A stretch of 7,934 bases of DNA, taken from NCBI GenBank assembly GCA_900554465.1, contig USHF01000060.1, positions 1 through 7,934 on the forward strand. Reading direction: 5' to 3'. A program made the translations under genes and the position numbers. Below are positions 5,335 to 7,934 of the stretch, in pieces (position 1 is the first letter of the stretch; the number at the start of each line of letters is the position of its first letter). Under the pieces are notes generated by a model. It saw only the letters and a list, made by a program, of their open reading frames with translations, had not been told where the DNA came from and made no database searches. The stretch comes from an uncultured Collinsella sp. (GTDB taxonomy: Bacteria > Actinomycetota > Coriobacteriia > Coriobacteriales > Coriobacteriaceae).

Positions 5335-7281
5335 TTAGAACGTTCCACCGCCGCCTCCGCCGACGCCGCCGCCTCCGCCGCCCGAGAAGCCGCCGCCGCT
5401 GCCGCCGCTCGAGCTATCGGAACTCGAAGCCAGCTCGCGGATGGTCTCGTGATACACATCGTTGAACGAATCGAGCGGGGACTCGTTGCCGTAGTGATGG
5501 TAATACCACCAGTAGCAGGGGTAGTTGTCGTAGAAATCGTCACTGTTGCGCAGATCCGCAGGCACGGCTTCGGCCAGCTGTCGCAGCACTTCTTTCGAAA
5601 CGCCCAGGGCAACGCCCATCACCAGCAGCTTGTTCCACAAGATCAGGTCGCTGGGGACGGCCTCCTTCAGGCGCGTAAAGTCCTCGAGCCAATGCTTGAG
5701 CGCCTTGCAGCGAGCCGCCACCTCGGCGCCCTCCGGCGTGTAGCGACGGAAGGTGCAGCTCAGGACAAAGCCCACGATCGTGACGGGGATCGAGATCATA
5801 GCGGCGCCGACATTGGCATCCGCAAAGTCGGTATAGATCAGAGAGCCCAGAATGCCAAAGACGATGATGATGCCGAGAACCAAGCCGGCAACCAGGGCGA
5901 TGGTGCCATCCGATGCGATAAACTCGCGCGCCTCCAGCTTGCCCTTAACCGTGCTCTGATAGTCCTCGAGCTTGTCGCCAACAGATGTGGTGCGCTCGCT
6001 AGCGTACTCCTCCAGCTCGCTAAACGTGCGCGAACGGACTCCGTCCTTATCGGGCTTAACGCCGGCGAAGAAGACCTTGAGCACATCGCGATCGATGCCG
6101 TCCTTCTTGGCAGCCTTCCAGGCCTCGTCGGTCACCGTGATGCGATACGTCTGCCCCTCTTTTTCGCGACGGAGCAGGCCCTTCTTCTTGGCCTCGGTCG
6201 CTTCTTCCAGCTTGATCACGCGATCGTCGGTCAGCTTCATAAGCGTGGCGATATATGCCTGATCGGGCACGTCGTTCCAGCTCATGAGAGCTGCAAGCAC
6301 CGCGGGATGGTCGGCCGAGGGCACATCGCGGAAGTACTCGTCCTGGAAGAGCGGCTTGGGCTTGGGCCTGCGCAGCTTAAGCATCACGATCACACCGGTA
6401 TAGGCAACCGCCACGACAACACACACCACGGCAATCGCGCCGGCAACCGCACGCGCGTGCTCACGGCGAGCGTTGGCCTCGTCGGCCCATTCCTTCTCTT
6501 CGCTCAGAATCGTCGACATGCGCTTTTCGCCCGAGACGGCAAGCTGCGGCACCCAGTCGCTGGGGAAGGCGATGCGTGCCTCGGCGAATTCGCCCTCATG
6601 CACGCAGGGAATGGTATAGGTGACCATGGGCTCGTCCGCATCGAGCGACACTTCGCCCGTCAGCGGACCGTGGCCCCATGCGCGGAAGTTATCGCCCTTG
6701 ACGGCAGCCGTCCCGGCAGCGGCATTTGCGAAGTACACTTCCATCTCGACGTCATCGGAATCCGCCGACCAGCCGTCGCCCACAAACTTCCAGTAGAGCT
6801 CGGCGGTATCGGCCCAGTTCATGACCGCGCCGGTCATGGCATAGCTCACGTAATAGGTCGCGCTGTCGCCGCTCTCGTGGGGGCTGAAAACCTTGATCCT
6901 TACGCTGCCGTCGGACTGCTCAACCGTATAGACACCGCTGTCGCCCTTGTTTGCATAGTCGACCTTGTTAAACGCGGTGTCGTTTTCCTCGACGCTCAAC
7001 ACATCGACGTTTACCGAGCCACCCTGCTGGTTGGAGCCCGTATTGATCTCCCAATACACGCCGTTGATGTCGTCGTCGAAATCGAACTGGCGTCCCTCGA
7101 CAACGGTCAGCGAGCCATCGGCCTCAACCGTGGCGCCGATGTAGGTTTGGCTCATGGAGTAGCCGTCGGCGTGCGCGGCGGCAGGCAGCAGCAACAACGC
7201 AAGCGCGACGAGTGCGCAGACGGAAGCGAATCGCGCAAACAGGTGGCGCTGCCGGCTGACTTTGGTGGCGAGGGTGTTCAT
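5335..7281 (-). CDS. DUF2207-type membrane protein with glycine-rich tail
   Basis: A complete 648-residue membrane protein. A signal peptide (about 1-38: positive start, long Leu/Ala core, cleavage after AHA) leads to an extracytoplasmic beta-rich domain (about 40-270) typical of DUF2207. A membrane helix follows at about 276-300, then a basic stop RRPKPKP and a soluble stretch (about 310-450). Within that, residues 335-405 look like a small winged-helix-like fold. Two helices at about 459-482 and 489-508 form a hairpin. The C-terminal region (RRYTPEGAEVAARCKALKHWLEDF and on, 512-575) is the family's conserved cytoplasmic segment. The end is an aromatic patch YWWYYHHY (590-597) and a Gly/Ser tail (625-646), both common in the family. 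The molecular function of this family is not established. I chose the ATG at 7281 because AAGGA lies 8 nt upstream and it puts the signal peptide at the N terminus; an in-frame ATG at 7350 would add 23 residues. Confidence 0.9.
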   Translation of the reverse strand: MNTLATKVSRQRHLFARFASVCALVALALLLLPAAAHADGYSMSQTYIGATVEADGSLTVVEGRQFDFDDDINGVYWEINTGSNQQGGSVNVDVLSVEENDTAFNKVDYANKGDSGVYTVEQSDGSVRIKVFSPHESGDSATYYVSYAMTGAVMNWADTAELYWKFVGDGWSADSDDVEMEVYFANAAAGTAAVKGDNFRAWGHGPLTGEVSLDADEPMVTYTIPCVHEGEFAEARIAFPSDWVPQLAVSGEKRMSTILSEEKEWADEANARREHARAVAGAIAVVCVVVAVAYTGVIVMLKLRRPKPKPLFQDEYFRDVPSADHPAVLAALMSWNDVPDQAYIATLMKLTDDRVIKLEEATEAKKKGLLRREKEGQTYRITVTDEAWKAAKKDGIDRDVLKVFFAGVKPDKDGVRSRTFSELEEYASERTTSVGDKLEDYQSTVKGKLEAREFIASDGTIALVAGLVLGIIIVFGILGSLIYTDFADANVGAAMISIPVTIVGFVLSCTFRRYTPEGAEVAARCKALKHWLEDFTRLKEAVPSDLILWNKLLVMGVALGVSKEVLRQLAEAVPADLRNSDDFYDNYPCYWWYYHHYGNESPLDSFNDVYHETIRELASSSDSSSGGSGGGFSGGGGGGVGGGGGGTF

Positions 7282-7403
7282 AGGCACATCCTTTGTCTGT
7301 GATACCAGTAACGCCATTGTCCCACGTTTACGGGCGCACATGACGAACATCTAGGCCAGCGGAGTATCAAACGGGACGAAAGTCACGCCCGCACCCCGGC
7401 AGC

Positions 7404-7444
7404 TAGTCATTGGGAACGTTCTTAAATGACCAGTCATTAGGGGC
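7404..7444. repeat. REP-like palindromic repeat, copy B
   Basis: The second copy of the element at 5213-5253, in the same orientation: TAGTCATT, GGGAACGTTC, then the inverted pair AATGAC-CA-GTCATT (7425-7430 and 7433-7438), then AGGGGCA. Two single-base gaps and about a dozen substitutions separate the copies. Where copy A has GTCCCC/GGGGAC outer arms, copy B has lost most of that pairing, so it may be a decayed copy. Confidence 0.6.
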
Positions 7445-7448
7445 ACCC

Positions 7449-7659
7449 TTGGCATAGCCCGCCCCGGCAATAGATACCACTTCACAGCTCCGTCACAGGT
7501 GTAGCGGCTTTGTGTGGGCGCGGCCCGCGCTGATTGAGCCGCCAACCGAGGGGCATAAAGCAGTTGAGCGAAACGGTTTGCCCCTTTGCCGTTCACTCGA
7601 GGATCATGTCCCCCTTTTCCGCGGAAACCCCGGCAGTTGCGAAGAGCTGCTGGGGTTTC
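7449..7659 (+). ncRNA. Speculative small RNA locus
   Basis: On the plus strand, TTGGCA (7449-7454, five of six bases of the -35 consensus) lies 16 nt before TAGATA (7471-7476, a poor -10). A transcript starting near 7483 would contain a GC-rich nested hairpin (7504-7542: GCGGCT/AGCCGC outside, GCGCGG/CCGCGC inside) and a smaller one (AACGG/CCGTT, 7572-7576 with 7589-7593), and would end at the terminator-like stem at 7624-7659. Three hairpins ending in a strong stem inside a divergent spacer would suit a small RNA of about 180 nt. No known RNA family is recognised and the -10 is weak. Confidence 0.2.
7624..7659 (+). terminator. Terminator-like hairpin in the divergent spacer
   Basis: GAAACCCCGGCAG (7624-7636) pairs with CTGCTGGGGTTTC (7647-7659) through 13 bp with one G-U pair. 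The downstream run on the plus strand is TTTCTGTC rather than clean T; the minus strand has none. It is strong as a stem but modest as a terminator. No annotated gene on either strand needs a terminator here. Confidence 0.45.
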
Positions 7660-7669
7660 TGTCGTCTAA

Positions 7670-7702
7670 GGTGCCGAGTTGATGGACAGGAATCAAGGCA
7701 CC
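7670..7702. repeat. Bulged hairpin with overlapping direct repeat
   Basis: GGTGCC (7670-7675) pairs with GGCACC (7697-7702), and TTGAT (7679-7683) with ATCAA (7692-7696). This gives 11 bp interrupted by a 3-nt bulge, with an 8-nt loop. The same arms also lie in an imperfect 12-bp direct repeat, AAGGTGCCGAGT and AAGGCACCGAGT. It is a possible protein-binding site or RNA stem about 90-125 nt upstream of the gene at 7795. Confidence 0.4.
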
Positions 7703-7781
7703 GAGTCTGCGGCCGCCATACGCAATGCGGGGCCTCGACAACTTGCGGGCCACAGTGACGCCTCCCCATCGTGCCCCGCGT

Positions 7782-7787
7782 TATACT
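7782..7787 (+). promoter_or_regulatory. -10 element of a leaderless promoter
   Basis: TATACT matches the -10 consensus at five of six bases and is preceded by T. Only 7 nt separate it from the ATG at 7795, so transcription would start at or next to the A of the start codon, as in the leaderless promoters common in Actinobacteria. No ribosome-binding site is possible in CGTCCGC. The -35 region is poor. Confidence 0.6.
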
Positions 7788-7794
7788 CGTCCGC

Positions 7795-7891
7795 ATGGAT
7801 ATCAACGCACGCAACATAGCAACGCCCGCCGCGGACGCGCCAACGACGCCACCCGCCTCCGCCCCCGCGCCCGTCGTGGGCCGTTTCGCCC
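7795..7891 (+). CDS. Start of an unidentified protein, cut by the contig end
   Basis: The first 32 codons are native: a short start MDINARNIAT, a Pro/Ala/Thr-rich flexible stretch, and VVGRFA before the adapter begins. Beyond 7891 the frame reads into adapter and gives the artefact peptide SYTHLTLPT. Support comes from the well-placed -10 at 7782-7787 and from codons rich in G or C at the third position. The low-complexity N terminus could precede a membrane or catalytic domain, but nothing visible identifies the product. It is divergent from the DUF2207 gene. Confidence 0.6.
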
Positions 7892-7934
7892 CTGTCTCTT
7901 ATACACATCTGACGCTGCCGACGACTCCTTACGT
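7892..7934. other. Nextera/Illumina adapter contamination, right end
   Basis: CTGTCTCTTATACACATCT (7892-7910) is the Tn5 mosaic end in reverse complement. It is followed by the read-1 adapter (7911-7924), the reverse complement of the same GTAAGGAG index (7925-7932) and two bases of P5. It is exactly complementary to 5-47. A minus-strand frame starting here translates as MCIRDR, a familiar artefact. Confidence 0.98.

Larger units (their letters stand above)
7282..7794. other. 513-bp divergent intergenic region without a convincing protein gene
   Basis: Open frames of 60-80 residues cross this region on both strands, but none has a good ribosome-binding site or protein-like composition, and they run through the repeat and hairpins. 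It contains REP-like copy B, a GC-rich nested palindrome, a terminator-like stem, a further hairpin and the promoter of the gene at 7795, listed separately. A 7-bp inverted repeat GCGGGGC/GCCCCGC (7727-7733 and 7773-7779) lies just before that promoter. I see no tRNA, rRNA, SRP RNA, tmRNA or known riboswitch signature. Confidence 0.6.

Noticed and set aside
5449..7302. 617-residue plus-strand frame opposite the DUF2207 gene
   Set aside because: It is an antisense shadow without motifs or a ribosome-binding site, and the minus-strand protein has a signal peptide, helices and a matching terminator.
7351..7596. 81-residue minus-strand frame upstream of the DUF2207 gene
   Set aside because: It reads through REP-like copy B, lacks a ribosome-binding site and has no protein-like pattern.
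7534..7758. 74-residue plus-strand frame in the divergent spacer
   Set aside because: It covers two hairpins, has no usable ribosome-binding site and shows no recognisable motif.
1..7934. Perfect 43-bp terminal inverted repeats suggesting a composite transposon
   Set aside because: The repeats are Nextera adapter plus index and mosaic end, with no target-site duplication or transposase gene.

Overview
The window is one assembled contig rather than an open stretch of chromosome. Both ends carry untrimmed Illumina Nextera adapter (1-47 and 7892-7934), so native DNA runs only from 48 to 7891 and the genes at both ends are cut off by the contig edge. The native DNA is GC-rich. It has strong Shine-Dalgarno sequences, long spurious antisense reading frames, and short REP-like 'TAGTCATT..GGAACGT' repeats of a kind I associate with Collinsella and related Coriobacteriia (Actinomycetota). 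That assignment is an inference from style and memory, not a search result.

Layout. (1) 48-1508, minus strand: a two-component system. An OmpR/PhoB-type response regulator comes first, followed 9 nt later by a small two-helix sensor kinase of the intramembrane-sensing type, which lacks the end of its ATPase domain. (2) 1688-2419, minus: a 243-residue soluble protein I do not recognise. It lies directly behind a strong intrinsic terminator and an extended -10 promoter. (3) 2543-2663: a long imperfect hairpin element just beyond the end of purH. (4) 2670-4277, minus: purH, complete, for the last two steps of IMP synthesis. (5) 4278-4554: a divergent intergenic region with several small repeats. 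(6) 4555-5196, plus: a GNAT-family acetyltransferase. (7) 5197-5334: one REP-like repeat and the terminator of the next gene. (8) 5335-7281, minus: a DUF2207-type membrane protein with a signal peptide, three predicted membrane helices and a glycine-rich tail. (9) 7282-7794: 513 bp with no convincing protein gene, holding a second REP-like copy and several hairpins. (10) 7795-7891, plus: the first 32 codons of a gene that looks leaderless.

The genes do not form one pathway. They read as housekeeping and regulatory units, each with its own signals: purH alone, the kinase/regulator pair as an operon, and the acetyltransferase and DUF2207 genes converging on a shared spacer. I found no defence system, phage, integrase, CRISPR array, rRNA or tRNA. 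The parts that standard annotation would miss are non-coding: the 121-nt hairpin with G-U wobbles biased to one strand, the REP-like pair around the DUF2207 gene, the terminator/promoter junction at 2428-2471, and a structured spacer at 7449-7702 that could hold a small RNA. I see no clear evidence of a new multi-gene system.
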